Assembly (NCBI GenBank): GCA_008694505.1
Contig: VZDJ01007755.1
Location: 9,810,334-9,874,333 of the forward strand
DNA: 64,000 nucleotides
Direction of reading: 5' to 3'
Origin: Cyanoderma ruficeps
Lineage: Eukaryota > Chordata > Aves > Passeriformes > Timaliidae
The notes beneath the pieces are model-generated. The model did no database searches. It worked only from the letters and a program-made list of their open reading frames with translations, and was not told where the DNA came from. Below, piece by piece: positions 1-13,725 of the stretch. The position numbers and the translations under genes were made by a program. How positions within the stretch are numbered: the first letter of the stretch is position 1; every line of letters begins with the position of its first letter.

Positions 1-2747
1 TGCAGTTGCTTTCTTAACATGTAGATAGCCTGATTTTGGACTGTAAATTTTTTCACGTGTCTGAATGAAAGCCAAAATGGGGATACACCAACATAGGAAT
101 TTACCATATGGAATTATTTTTTAAAGCAGCAACAGAAAGCAGATCATGTCTGGACCTGGAAGAATAGAAAAAATTATTTCTGCGAATTTAAAAAAGATTT
201 TATGAATGTAGAAATCAACAAAATAATTTCCCCATTGCCATATGTTCAGCAAGCCCATGAAAAAGGTACAATTTTTTTCTTGCTTTATTTTACACATTCT
301 TGCTGTCGTACTGCAAGGCAGTATTAGTTGCATAAGCAATAATTTGAGTCTAAAGGAGAGGAGGACTATGCAGTAATAAAAGGGTACCTTGTGCTCTGAG
401 TGGCAGTCATGGGAGCCCATTGAGATCATTCATTGTATATCAGTAATTTTAAATTTTATCCAAACAGTAGCAGACATTAGAGGAATGTGAATTCCATTTT
501 TGCACATGATGAAACAGTGTGGGTACTTCTCAGAATCGTAATCTCTTGTTGGGGCACTATGTCTCTTTTTTCCCCTTAGACTTTGAAAAGATTTCCATTT
601 CATATAAATCCTTTTAAGCAATGTGCTTCACCTGGCATTCTTACTTTGGCACGCTTCAGCTGTTAACAACACCCACAAATGTCATGAGAGAAGAACCACC
701 CCTTTAAGAATGCAATTTAAATAATCTACCAATTCTTCCTTTCTTTTCCACTGCATAAAACCCAGCGTTTACCTATATGCTTATAGTGCCTGGAATCTCA
801 CTTTAAGGAAGTTGAGATAACTTAAACTAAGACCATCCAAAGTAGCTGTAGTTTCTAGATTCAATTATAGACTGAATCTAAGCCTGGTGTTATGGAGGAA
901 AACTTACTTTATATTTTAAAACAACACGAGAAAAGTGTGTCATTAAAACCAACACTGAGCATAGAATATTTTCTGCAATAAAGCTGCAATAACACGTATC
1001 ACTTCTCTCTAGTGATTTTTTCATGTTAAGAGATTAAAAATATGAGAGGTAAAAAAAACCTTTCTTGTATAATCAGTGAATTTTTTATTGTTATCACTTA
1101 CATAAAATTGTTGAGAGAATTTAATAAACAAAGAGGTCTCTTTGTTTCAGATTTCCTTTTCTGAGCACAGCTGACGGTTGAGCTGGCAGAACAAGCACAC
1201 CTTTAATATTTTCTCTATTGCAAAGGTTCTTGTGTAATTCTTTGAGCCTAAGCCATTTTTCCTCTACTGAATCTCCTTTGAACTTTTGCTTTGATTTGGA
1301 AACACTTTTTTTTTTACGTCTCTCTACCCGCAGCTGAGGAAACTCTTGTTTGTATCAGATTTGATTCAACCTTGTTTGGACTGTAGTTATTGAAGTTAAT
1401 TGTTCTCTGTCTATTGTTTGGCCTTCTTTTTACAGCGTGATGATTGCATATATCAAAGCAGTTCTCATTACATGCAGTTTTCAGGGATCGAATATTAAAC
1501 ACAAAACTTGCAAAGCACAGCTCCTTCCTGAAGTTACTCCCACATTTGATGACAACTCTAGAAGTGATTATATTGATACTGAGCAAAACCATCTCGGTTT
1601 TATTGTGAATTCTGACTGTCTTGTTTACAAAACAGTAAGGCTGGGAATGTCAGAACATTAATCTTTTTCTTAGAGCACTCTTTTGTGCTTTTTAATCCTT
1701 TTTCTTTCAATTACTAGAGGTCTGACTGAAGAAGCAAGCCAAATATTCACTTGTTTCATTAGCAGCGGAAAGAAAATTGAAGCTTCTCTCCTTAATAGCA
1801 TATTAGATTGCGGAACACAACTGGAAGCAAAAGATAAATCTATTTTCTGAGTCTTTAAAAACCAGAACAAAAACACAGAACATATCCTGTCTTGCCCAAG
1901 AGCAGAGTAGAGTGAGAAGTGAATAGGCACGAAATGTTTTTACTACAAAAGCAACCCAGACTTCTCTGAATCTTAACCTGCCTTTGCCACCTGCTGATGG
2001 ATTTTGGGAGGCACTTAGCCATCATTGGCTATAGGCGGGTGGACACACAGGCTACAGAACAGCTTATGCCTTAATTTTGTCTGGTACCCATCTGTCTTGT
2101 GGCAGGAACAGGGAAATTAATCATAAATTCTCTTCCTACAGTCTGACTTGTTCGGCAAGGGAAGAGGGCTCAACAGCTCCCCAGGAGTGCTCTGCACTTG
2201 TGGGTGCCTGAGGGTGAATACAAACTCCCATCGGGTGTGAAAAGCAGGGCATTTCTCCACGGAGATGCTCAGGCTCAGGGCAGTCTAAGCATGTGTTTAA
2301 TCACCTGGATTAAATCCAAGCTCTTTAAGCTGTAATTAACAGTGGCAGTTCTCAGCTTCTCTAATTCGCAGAGACCAGTGCAATTTCAGGTGTGCCTGTT
2401 TTTTTGTTAGCCTGTTCACTGATCCCAAGAATGAAATACACTGCAGTTTTACAGTTCTTTTGTTATCTCCACAGAACTTCTTCTGAGGCTTAAACTAGTG
2501 CCGTGTGGTATTTGAGTTCCCATGGTGTACCTGAAGAAGGTGATTGGATATTTTCTGAAAGATTATAAAATTAATGGAGCCCCTGATAATTTTTAGGAGC
2601 AGTGTCATCAGCTTTCTAGAAAGAAACAAATAAACAACTTCACCTTTGCAAAAAACTAAATCCCTGAAAGGAGAGTAAATGAGGGTGGAACTGTCACTGA
2701 ACTGTTTTATTCTGAAATTATTTTTGTATAACACAACTTGTGTTTAT

Positions 2748-2768
2748 AACACACATGTAATGTGTGTT
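2748..2768. repeat. Short perfect inverted repeat (hairpin)
   Basis: The arms AACACACAT (2748-2756) and ATGTGTGTT (2760-2768) are exact reverse complements around a 3-base loop. They sit inside a longer stretch in which TTATAACACA-like words recur (about 2728-2785). This is probably a local low-complexity product; no terminator or RNA function is implied. Confidence 0.7.
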
Positions 2769-4395
2769 TTATAACACAATGTGTTGTTGTTCTTAGATCT
2801 GATATATAGTTTTGCTGTTAGGTAATCACAAAATACAAAACTGAGGTGGATATCTCTAAACATCAGTATGTATGATGACAAATACAAGATAAACATGGAT
2901 ACCGTCTTACAGAGTGTCATATCAAAATTTCAAAACTTTAAAGTATTGGGCTGCTCTTTTTGGCTCTCCTGCATTTATGCAGATTCCCTTCTTTTATCCT
3001 GCTGTAACCCATGTTTTCACGATGAAAAGAAGTTATGATCTCCAGAGTGGAACAGAATAAAGGATAAGTTGAAGGTGGACATATTTGCTGAGTTTCAGTA
3101 GCTAGTAAATTTAGGTATAAAGCTGAAATTTTCTGTTTAAACAGCCATCAACCCAAATACATGTAAAATATAAGAACTGCATATAGGCTGCAGGCAAACA
3201 CTAATATATTGCATAGTTTGTTTACACATGCACATTTAAAATAATGTTGGGCCCTATGGTTTTATTTGGGTAATCTGCTTTTTTGGCTCCTGATGTCACA
3301 GGTGAATATTTCATACCTGTGCTTGCACTTTTTAATACTACGACAAACACGGGCAGAAATGAAAATTGTGAGACATGGTAATTTGAATACATATGACATA
3401 TAAAAGAAAATATTTGGTTTGCTCACTTAGTTTAAGAAAAAAGAAGCTTAAAAAATAATTAGAGAATTAATTAGCTGCAGCAACCTGTTTTGTCTCAAGC
3501 ATTTCTAACGCTTTGATGCTACTGGATTAATGCATAAAAACTCCTGGGGTTTTCAAAGTGCCACCAGAGGATTTTTAGGGGTTTGTTGTTGGACTTCAAT
3601 AGTGTCTTATAAATTGTAACTTTTTCAGTTGTTCACTATTAATATTTTACATTTTTACATGTCTGTATACTCCTGTACTTACAATTACTTTGCTAAAATT
3701 TGAAGAGTTAGAATTAACATAATTATAGAAGAAAATGGGGAATTACTGGTTAGGGTATTTGCAAAATGACTTTATTTCACTTCCATTCTGCTTGAATCAC
3801 TAAAAAATTGTAATCGAAAGAAAAATATTGCTGTGATTTTTTTCAGTATATCCCTCATTTGCCTTGATGGAGGAATTTAATTTTAATATTTTGCATCTTC
3901 TGTTTTCCCCACTAAGACTTCTGCTACTATTGATAAGGATTTTTCCTGTAATTTTCTCTTTGCAATGCTTGTTGAAGCACAGCCCAGATAAACAAAAAAT
4001 AATCAGTTGGAGCTGAATATTCTAACATAATTTAAAGTTCTATTTTAAGTGTTCTGAATGAGAAACCAGCTTAGACATTCTTGTGCATTATAATTACAAA
4101 GCTATGATCCAAAACTGTATTATTTTCTTTTTCACAGATTTCCTAATCCTTCTAATTGTTGATTTTTCTGAACACCACTGTCAGCGGGTGCAGTTGGAAA
4201 CAGACTTCTTTCATCCAGCTTCTGTTAAACAGTAGAATTCACATTGCTCTGTTCTCACTCAAGGATATTCAGATGGAGAATGCATGGCTGCTGTTCTTCT
4301 GCAACAGAGCTTTAATTTGTGGGCAGTCATTTTGAAGCTAAGGCAAATTAGCCCACCAGATTCAAGAGCATGATGGAGTTATTCTTTGTACATGC

Positions 4396-4456
4396 ACTAT
4401 ATATATATATGCATATACTTTTATTTACATACATATGCACAGATATATATAATGGG
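4396..4456. repeat. AT-rich TA/CA microsatellite-like tract
   Basis: Alternating purine-pyrimidine sequence, mainly TATATA and CATA words, with two short (TA)n runs at its ends. It is a degenerate simple repeat. Confidence 0.7.
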
Positions 4457-4748
4457 TGTGAGAGGCCTCTTTGGTGCTGAAATGGTGTCTTGCCTGCCAC
4501 CCATCAGCTGGAGCACAGTGGAATCAGGTATTCTGAGGAATAATCCCAGTGATTCTTTCAGGAGGAAAACACAGTGAATGAATGCATAGCAGGAGTGTAC
4601 TGACCTTCCAGTAGACTTGACTGCCAAATTTGGAGTCGGCCACTGTGCTTCCCCAGCCCTGCAAAGCTGCAAAGCTGTGAGCAGAGGTTTCGCTCAGAGA
4701 CATTCTGTGGTTTAAAGGCTGACCTCCTCCTGCTTGATTTCTTGTGGG

Positions 4749-4772
4749 GCAGGGAGCTGGCAGGGAGCTGGC
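4749..4772. repeat. Tandem duplication of a 12-bp unit
   Basis: Two adjacent copies of GCAGGGAGCTGG lie in a locally GC-richer block. This is a minor length polymorphism candidate. Confidence 0.7.
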
Positions 4773-5449
4773 TTGCACTGTCCGGCTCTCACAACAGGCA
4801 AACACATCAAAGGTGACAGCTGGGGGTTTGTGATGGCTGTTAGATAGAAATACACAGAGCACAGCACAGTGAAATTGAGGGCAAAAGAGGAAGTGAGGAG
4901 GATGGGACCGAGCCATGTACAATGGAATAAATTACTTCCTTCAGTGTGAAATGAAAAGAGGACGTGAATGCTCTGAAATAATCAGCACACGAAGCACTGC
5001 TGCAGGAAAGTGGATTGTCTGGGAAAATTATTTTTCTATACAGATACCACAAGGCATTGCCTCTTAAAAAAAAAAAAATTGATGTGAGAGATATCATCAA
5101 ACAAAGGTGGAAAAGGAATTATCCAGGACTACTTTTTTTTTCTTAACTTATTTTGTAGAGAGACTGAACAACAATGAAGTTGTCAGAGTTGATTCTTGAA
5201 TATATTTCTTTTGTATTTTCATTTACTCTTTTGTTGTATGTGAGGACAACCCCTTTGGTCCCTGAAGGATACACTCCACCTGAACGAGTCATGTAAAATG
5301 GCTCATTCCTTTTGTTCCTCTCTTTGATTACCCACTCTGCAAAGATGGCTGAACCATGGTAAACAGCAATACCCTTTGCATGTCTCATAATGGTTTCAAA
5401 TATCCATGAAAGTAACCAACATCCTTGTTTAACACAAATTGTCATTATT

Positions 5450-5500
5450 ATCATATGTACCATTGCTTTTATACTATCATATGTACCATTGCTTTTATAT
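5450..5500. repeat. Tandem duplication of a 26-bp unit
   Basis: Two head-to-tail copies of a 26-bp unit that starts ATCATATGTACC and ends TTTTATA(C/T)T are almost identical, differing only near the end. Near-identity suggests a recent replication-slippage duplication. Confidence 0.85.
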
Positions 5501-8500
5501 TTTTACTTTTAAGCAAGTCTGTTCATTAGATTAACTGGCTGCACTCAGTAATAAAAGCTGAGTCATTAACTCTAAAATTATCTCTAAAATTACTGAGATG
5601 AATGCTATTAGTGTTTGAGATATGAACTAAAACTTTTAATCTAAACAGATCCAGGACTACATGAGTGAAAAATACCTGCTTGTCTGAGATGGAGCCACAG
5701 GTATGGACAAGTCGCTGGCAGACAGGTGTTAATGGCTGTCAGTGTCAGTACCCAGAGGTTCTGAAAGGAGTTTATGCCTTCCAATATCTTCAAGGTGATG
5801 CCTGCTGTTGCCATCAGGTACTGAGAATATCTTAATCCCAGACCACGCTGTGAACATTGAATGAGAAATCAAGCTGTAGTTTTTGTTATTTTTTTACCAG
5901 AACATCCGAAGTTTACAGGGCTTCTCTCCTGGAAATCAATATTAAAACAATAACTTGGTGATTTCTCCTGTGGTTTAGGACCCTGTAGCGGTGAAATGGG
6001 TACAAAGAAAGAGCTCTGAGTTTACTTTAGGGACTATATGAAAGCATCATGCAGAAGCATGTGGGTTTGGATGCTTCTTGCCAACATCAATAGTGGAAAC
6101 CATCTAATCTCTTTTTAAGACATGCCTGTCTCGGTCTCTTGATTACAGCCTGCTGTTGTAGAATCACAGGGGTACTGATCCAAAGCCTTTTTCCTGTTTC
6201 TGATAGTAAAGATCAGTATTGCAAACATAAAAATCTAGGCAAGCTTCATCCTACCCTTACTATCTTCCCAGCATGTAAAGTGGGATGCCTCCAAGCCCTT
6301 TTGATTTGTCTCAGTGCCTTGCTAGATGTTTGCTGGCTCTTAAACAGTCGTTTGGTATCAGCAGCTGGAACAATGCAGAGGATTCAACACCTAGCCTGGG
6401 TCTACCAGGCAGCACAGGGGTCACGCAGCCAAATGAATATTGTCAGGCCTGGAGCTGAGGGAATATCTGTATTGGGAACGCTTCATATGGGTTCAGCATC
6501 AGGAAGGCTGTGCAAAGGCACCTCAGCTGCATTGCAGTGTGTAAATTTAGGTTTACGGTGACATAACTGGATGGCAAGCACAAGAGGTTAATGGATACAG
6601 CAGTGTCTTGAAAAGGAGACAGTGTTTTTTAAAAAAATGAGACCGCCGTCTAGGGATTTTTGTGCAGGTGAGGCACTACAGTTGTAGTAAGAGATGTCTT
6701 TTGACTGTAACATGCTCCAAAAGTGGTCAAATACTAGAATCCATCTAGTGCAGCTTTCCGTAACTGAAAACGTGGGTGTCAGAACGTGGTCAAAACCAGT
6801 TGGTAGGTAGCTACACCAGCTCTATATCTGATTTTTGCAGGAAACGAGTCTACTCAGTTTTTTCTTTTCCCAAATAAAGCAATAATTATTTCCCTTAGCT
6901 ATTTTATATTCCCATGAATTTGTCAATTTGTGACCATGTAGGGGATATAAATTAAAAGTGCACATTCTATTACATAATTCAAGAATGGAGCCATGAAGAA
7001 ACTGATGCAAGTAAGTACTGCTTACAGGTTCAGGGGTACCAGCTCTGGACAGCATTTTAACTTTAGGAAAAAAAAAATGCCTCTACTACAGAAATATCAT
7101 TACTTTCATTTGCCATACAGGAAGTGCACAATATTTTCTGTAGCGGATTAATAATTTCAAAATGAAATGTTTATCACTTAAATCCAACTTATTCCTCCCA
7201 GAATCGATTTTGCCACCTGACATGAAACTTCTTGTAATTATATGAGTCTAATGGTTAAGAAATGGTTTTCATTAGGAGGAAATAAATAAAACCCCCTCAC
7301 TTAATTAAAACTTGATTTTAAAATTTCCAGTGGTTTTAAAAGCATAAATTATGTTCATTGGAAAGACAGATAAAAATATTTTCGCACAGGGCTCTACTAT
7401 GCATTATAGACTATTTATATCATTAATTTTCTTGTATAATTTTAGATTAAATATGTTTATTTTTCTGTTTCACAGGTTTTTGAATAATAACCAAATTTGA
7501 AAGATTTCACAAAATTGCTTTGAAAGGCTTAAAAATCTCCAAAATGTGTAACTCAAAATAGAAACTTCTCCTGGATGATCCTCAATAGCTAAATTTGGAT
7601 TATTAGTTATTAAAAAATAATTTCAAACATTTAAGTACAAGACAGCTTATTCACTGCCTGCCATATTTAGTTTGTACTTACTGAAAATTGTTCAATAAAA
7701 GGTGATTGGTCTAATGAAGCAATGAGAAATAATTTGTTCTATGTGTTTTATGTCTACTGGCCTAATTTTGAAAAAGGACTACAAAAACTGATCCTTTCTC
7801 CTGATGACTTTCCTTACAATTTTAATCACTAACCAAAACTACTCTTGCTTATGTTTATATTTTGAGGAAATTTGTGATATTCCATTTCATATCATGAACA
7901 AAAGACAAAATATTTTTCAACACAATTTTGATGTTGAACAGTTTCTGTGCAAAAAACCCAGCATATTAATTGACTCTGATCAACTTACGTATAAAAACTC
8001 TGAGCATTTAAGGTTCTGCCAAAGTCTGCTTTAACTTTAATGTAATTAACTCATTGCATGTGAAAATCATGAACATACAGAAGAGAGATTAGGTCAATCT
8101 TTTTATGACAGAAAGCTTAACACAATAATAATAACGTGCAGGATTGAAGGGATTGAAATGATCAAAGATAATTAACAGAGATTTTGAAAAACGACTGAGT
8201 AAAATGTATACCACAGTTCTTCAAGAAGTTAAGTCGAAATATAATGCTAAATGATTTACCACAATGTCTAAGAATATATGCAGATCATGAAAAGTATAAA
8301 GGTTTACACATCCAAAATTCTATTTTGGGGAGAAAAAAGGTTACTTTTAGATCTATATACCAATAGGACTAATTGCAACATTTCAGAAAGCAAAATTCCT
8401 CAAGCAAGGGTTTTAATTGTTGATCTATGACCATCTAGGAGACAAGAATAGATTTTTCAATTTTTCAGCTGATAGAATTCAGCTATCATCTTTCTTGTGA

Positions 8501-9988
8501 CTTTTGTCTGAGGCAGGAGTATTGGAAGATGCTTTAACCTCACACACTTTCATGTACTTTCTTTGGATGTTTTTACAAGAAGCCTATGGAAATATAATCT
8601 AAATGAAGGAACTGACTGATGGGTAATCATCACATTGGAAAACTTAATGTTGGTAGCTCCTGGTGGTCAGCAGTTAAGCTGGAAGGATAATGTGAGTGAA
8701 ATTTATTCTCAGTTCAGTCCTTAGTCAAAGTCAACATGTTAGTCAGACACCAGCTGTAAAAGTTGTTCCCAAGGCAAGGTATTTATAGATGAAAGTGCTG
8801 TGGGAAAAGAAAGAAGGGATTGTGAATGCAGTTTATTCGAATGTTCCTTTGGCTGCTTTACCATCACAGAACTGAGAAAGCAAAAGATTTACCAACCACG
8901 TCCAGAGACTGCTCAGCAACGCAGACCTGTTTTATCTTACCTCAGCTTCACTGCGGTTTGAATTTGCTGCAGTTACAACAGCTCTGCTTGCTCCTGATAA
9001 TATACAAAACCTGGCTGTTTAATGCAGGTCAAATTTTGTCCTTTTCGGCTTAGTACGGCAGAGAACATGAAAATCTACTTTTATATAGTGTTTGGCAAAT
9101 GAACTAATCCAAGTAGAGGAAGAGTAAGACACATGGCCATCCCTGTAAGTCATAAAGCTATTTCAATTTCTGTGTATCTGCAGTACACCGTGGAAGGCAG
9201 AATAGAAAACTGCTTTCTGTTATATATTTTCCTGCCATAGCATTGTCTAGACAGAGAGCTTGTCGTTAATTTGTTTATTTGCAAGACTCTGAGGAAAACA
9301 TAAAGCAAACCTGCCCACCAACCTACCACCAGATAGAGTGCTATCAATTAAAAAAACCCCAAAATATTAATGCTGTCACCTTCTCTCTGTGTAATCTTCT
9401 TCACTTGATGTACTTTTTCTTCACCAGAAAGGTTAGAAATTGACTTCATTCATACAAGTGCTAATCACCGCACTGAAGTTTTGTACTTAGCTATTTTTTA
9501 GCAGATTTTAACTTCTGACAGCTCTGACTATTTTTTACAACTTTCAACAAATAATGTGAAAGCCTGTGTTTTAGTTTGGGTTTTTTTGATGGTTTAATTC
9601 GCCTTTGTGTGTATTAAAGTATTCATCTAAACCATTTGAGCTTTCAAGATCCATGACAATTAGTCTGTTTTCTGGCTGTTATGGGTTTAGATGGATCAAT
9701 ATTTAATTCAGATTTGTCTCCAATTTATATGGTAATCATCTATTTTATACTCAATATGTATCATACAGATGGTTGATTTAATAAAATCTGTACTTGTTCT
9801 CATAAATACAAGTTTTACAGAATGAAGACATTGCTCAAACTCCCACTATAATTAAAGGAATCTTAAATGAGATAGGTTGACTAGTGATTTTTATAGATTT
9901 TGATAACAGCTATAAACACATAGCAAGCATATCTCATTTAGAAGACCCTAAACATTTTTCCAAGATGCTATCCCTTATATTTTTCTGG

Positions 9989-10020
9989 GTTTTGTTTTGT
10001 TTTGTTGTTGGTTTTTTTTN
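9989..10020. repeat. (TTTTG)n tract ending in an N
   Basis: Several TTTTG units are followed by a T homopolymer and a single ambiguous base at 10020, which marks an unresolved homopolymer length in the assembly. Confidence 0.8.
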
Positions 10021-10260
10021 CCCTTGAAGTTAATAATTGTGCTGAGTTGCAATCCCTGTTTTATACTAGTCCACATGATTGCTTCTTTGAGATGTTATTC
10101 TCATTCAATTCTTTAGGCTGGCTGAAACATATTTATGTTTTTCAGTTGTTCACAGTCTCAAAGCTGGACTCAGTTCCTAGTATAAGCACCCTCTCTAATT
10201 TCTCCTTTTGAAATAAGGAGTTCCAGCCACCATCATTCCTTTTCATCCTGATGCTGTATG

Positions 10261-10283
10261 AAAAAAAAATAAAAAAAATAAAG
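10261..10283. repeat. A-rich low-complexity tract
   Basis: Runs of A9 and A8 separated by single T bases. It could be the remnant of a retroposed poly(A) tail, but no element is visible upstream, so it is called only as low complexity. Confidence 0.7.
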
Positions 10284-13200
10284 ATTTGCTCTAGTTTCAG
10301 AGCGCACAGAAAGCTCCAGATGCTTGTGCATACCTTGCCACATGCACATAACTAGGGTCTGGATGATGTCATGACAACATTAATAGCTGTAGGAAAAACT
10401 GGCTTATTTACTAGGAGAAGAACAGAGGTTCTCTGTTACAAGGTGCTCTGGTATATGGCAAGTCAGGCCACAGTACTTTCAGTTAAAATGGGGCTGCCTG
10501 TCATACTGCTTTGGAAATTGCTCTTCCCTTACAGAATCTAGGACTGATACTTAAGGCATGTAGGAATATGGCCTGGAGCTTCTCATCCCATTGGGACTGT
10601 TTCTGAATCAGGTCTACTCACTGGTTCACAGGAGAGCTGCAGTATTCCAGAACTGGAGGTACCTCTTGGGAATGCTGGGGTGTTGCTTTGTAATTATGTG
10701 TCTGAAGCTCATCATGCTGCACTTTTGCAGCTCAGCAGTAGTTAAAAGACAGGATTTCAGTCATGTCTTCTTCAGGTCAGGATAAGTCATTCTAATAGTG
10801 GACAGTGTGGAATCACCCATTTCTACAGGCAGACACCAGAGCAGGTACACCATGAGGGGTGTACAGCTAACATGTGAACACAGACTGTCTAAATATGTGG
10901 ATGTCCTACAATACAGTGCTCTTTGTAGGCAATGAACCAGAGTTCCAGAATGATAGTCTGGTTGTGGTGCTTCATTAGAAGGCAAGTTACCAGTATAAAA
11001 ACTCTGCCTCTGACGAGTACAGAGGCTGATGCTGGAATAGGATGCCTTCATTGGTCAGTGGTAGCATGGTACAGAGAATTGTTGGATCTGCTCCTCACAC
11101 ATGATGTCCCATGCACAGATTAGAGACGACTCTGAGCCTGTCTTCCTCCAGGGATTTTTAACAATAAGGTGCACATGGTGTGCATGATGAACTGGGCATC
11201 ATTCAAACACCAGAGGACTGCTTCAGAGGGAGAGCAGTCATGCAAAATGTCTTCTGGGTATGAGTTTAATTCATGGTTTCACAGCTTAATTCTGAGCAGA
11301 AGCCAAAGGGCCAGCCAAGTCAATACAGGCAAAGCCAGGTCAGTATGAGAACAACCTTTCATATCAAAACAGTGGTTCATTAAAATGTGTTGTCTTTTAT
11401 TTAAAAACTTCTAAGGATGGGGTTTCCTTATCCTTAGGTTATCTAATCTAGTACTTCTAAGACTACTTTCTGTTTTAGCCACATGAATTAGGAATTTATT
11501 TATTTTTCCTTTTGGTGATATTTTACATTTTGTAGGATAGTGATGTATCTTTTTTATTTATTTTTATTTCTCTTTTTCTCCTGGATTATAACTCCCATAT
11601 TTTCTAAAAGAATGCATTTTCTAGGCCGCATCTCCTTTGATATTCTTCCCTTGACTTTTTAAAATTTATTTATGTACTACCCTAATTAGACTTCAGTCAT
11701 GCTGACTAATGAAGAAGGATTTCTTTATGTCTTGTATGGAGTAGTCCCACTGATATTTCTTCTCAGTATTTTATGCATACACTTTATGCCTACTGCTACA
11801 TAATTATTCCCATCCAGTTGCACCTTTTTATTTCAGCACATTTCTAGAACATACCAAGAACATTTTGAATTTAATACTTACATTCCCTCCCAATTTTTAA
11901 ATGTAAAATCATGCTCACAGAAGTGCTGGACAAGGAACAATTCCTGTACAATCCAGTGAATCCCCTTTTTGATGACCACAGACCATTTCAAGCCAGTACA
12001 GTATTGCATCCTTCTTACAGTATTTTTTTTCCAGAGCACGTCGCTCTCACTGTTTCCCTGGAGGAAGGGTGGCAAACAAAACTGAAACATACATTACTGG
12101 ATTCATGTTTGTTTCCAAGCTGGTTTTGCATCTCCGCATGCACAGAGGAGTGTCTCCCCTCTGAAGTCTCTGCAGCCCAAGGAATTGAAGAGCTGTTGCT
12201 GCCCATCTTATTGGAGCTTTGTGCACACTTTTTGCCAGGAAAACCAGAACTTGCAGATTTTTCTGTCATATACTTGCGCAGTACTTTGGTGACATTACCT
12301 ATAAATGAAGGGAGCTGTACAGTACAAAAGGTCAAAACTTTTTATCTCTTTCCTCTGCCTTTGTATAACCCTCTAGAAGTCCTGGAGCTACTTTTGTTTT
12401 GACACCTTGAGAAGCAGAACTTGTATAGATGATTCAGAAGTTTTGGAGGTGAAAATCCAAGGCAGGATCACTTGCTTTTGACCTCTCATGGAAGTAGAAA
12501 TCACTGAGAGTAAACGGAATTTGGGTACAGGAAACCCCTGATTGTATTTAATCTTGACAAGTTAATGCTGGACATCATATATTCATGTCCATAGCTGACT
12601 GAATCTCTGATGGAACTTCGACTTTGATTAATCTTTAACCTGGCTAAAGCAGTGAAAAAGGGTTACATTTCCTTTTAAATAAATTTTTCACAGTATAATA
12701 AAGCAACTTGGGAAAAAAACATGAATACATACTTCATTCCTACTCATAACCAGGATAAATCATATGAAAACTTGTTTGAGACAATTCAGATAAAGAACTG
12801 CTTATATACAGAGATGTTTGGACAAATCTAGGCCTTGACTGTTTTTAGACAACCACTGTAAAAGAGACTTTTTATTTGGAAAAGTCTTTCCATCAATCAG
12901 GTGAAATTCCCAACTCTGATCACCTAAATATTCTTCACATTTGTGAAAGACAGCTGTGTCTGGCTTTTTTATGCTTTATCTGCTTGCTTGACTATTACTG
13001 TTTATGGTAATGAAGAGTTAATATTTGCTTACTGTACATAAGGAGTAGTAAAAAAAAAAAAGGAATAGGAATCTGTTTACCAACACTTAACACATGTTAT
13101 TCCCTTTAGAGTTCACTTTTCAGCACAGTGAATCCTTTACTCCCATCTTAGCACAAAAGAGGAGGGAACCTAGGTGAGAAAGCAGAGAAAAGCCCTTTGA

Positions 13201-13725
13201 TGTAGATAAAAATACAGCCACTGAAGCACAAAGACAGAAAGCTGCAGAATACAGATTGACTCACTCCCCTCTCAATTACCCTTTCTCCTCCTGAAAAACT
13301 AGATTCCTGAGGTGTGCTGCTTCCCAAAACATGAAATGGGAGGGAAGAACCCAGTGGCAGGTTAGGGATGCAGCTCTCAGGATATCTGACACAAAGCTAA
13401 GCCTGTGAGAATAGCTTTTGGACTGCAAAAATGAGAGATTTTTACAAGGTGTGCTATTAATGCTCAGAAGTCACAGTGGTTGGCCACAGTATAAAATGTT
13501 ACGTTATTTTATGACAGGGATTTATGAATTATTTCCTGTTAGTATTTTATTTTTGTGTCAAGTGAGTGTACATGAGGTTCTTTCATGCTTTTGACTGGAA
13601 TACTGCCCCAAGAAATGGTAGGTCACACTTTCAAAGATGATTTTGAATTGAGATGTTTCTTTATATAGCACATACAGTTCTGGGTGCTGCCAGGATGAAG
13701 ATGACACGTTGTCAGGAATACATAC

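Larger units (their letters stand above)
1..13725. other. Unique AT-rich non-coding DNA, no gene seen
   Basis: No recognisable gene or interspersed repeat was seen in this stretch. Open frames here (the longest are 11911-12402 +, 6139-6561 + and 4524-4922 -) show no family motif. Somewhat GC-richer, higher-complexity blocks lie at about 1960-2400, 4450-4920, 5650-6560 and 10440-11350; they could be old repeats, conserved non-coding elements or lncRNA exons, but nothing in the sequence decides between these. Small local features (AT tract, tandem duplication, hairpin, a single N at 10020) are listed separately. Confidence 0.6.

Noticed and set aside
4524..4922. 132-codon minus-strand frame
   Set aside because: No recognisable domain, and three other frames overlap it on both strands; probably a chance frame in a GC-richer block.
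6139..6561. 140-codon plus-strand frame
   Set aside because: No motif, signal or family resemblance, and a cysteine-rich start typical of random translation; mentioned only in the region entry.
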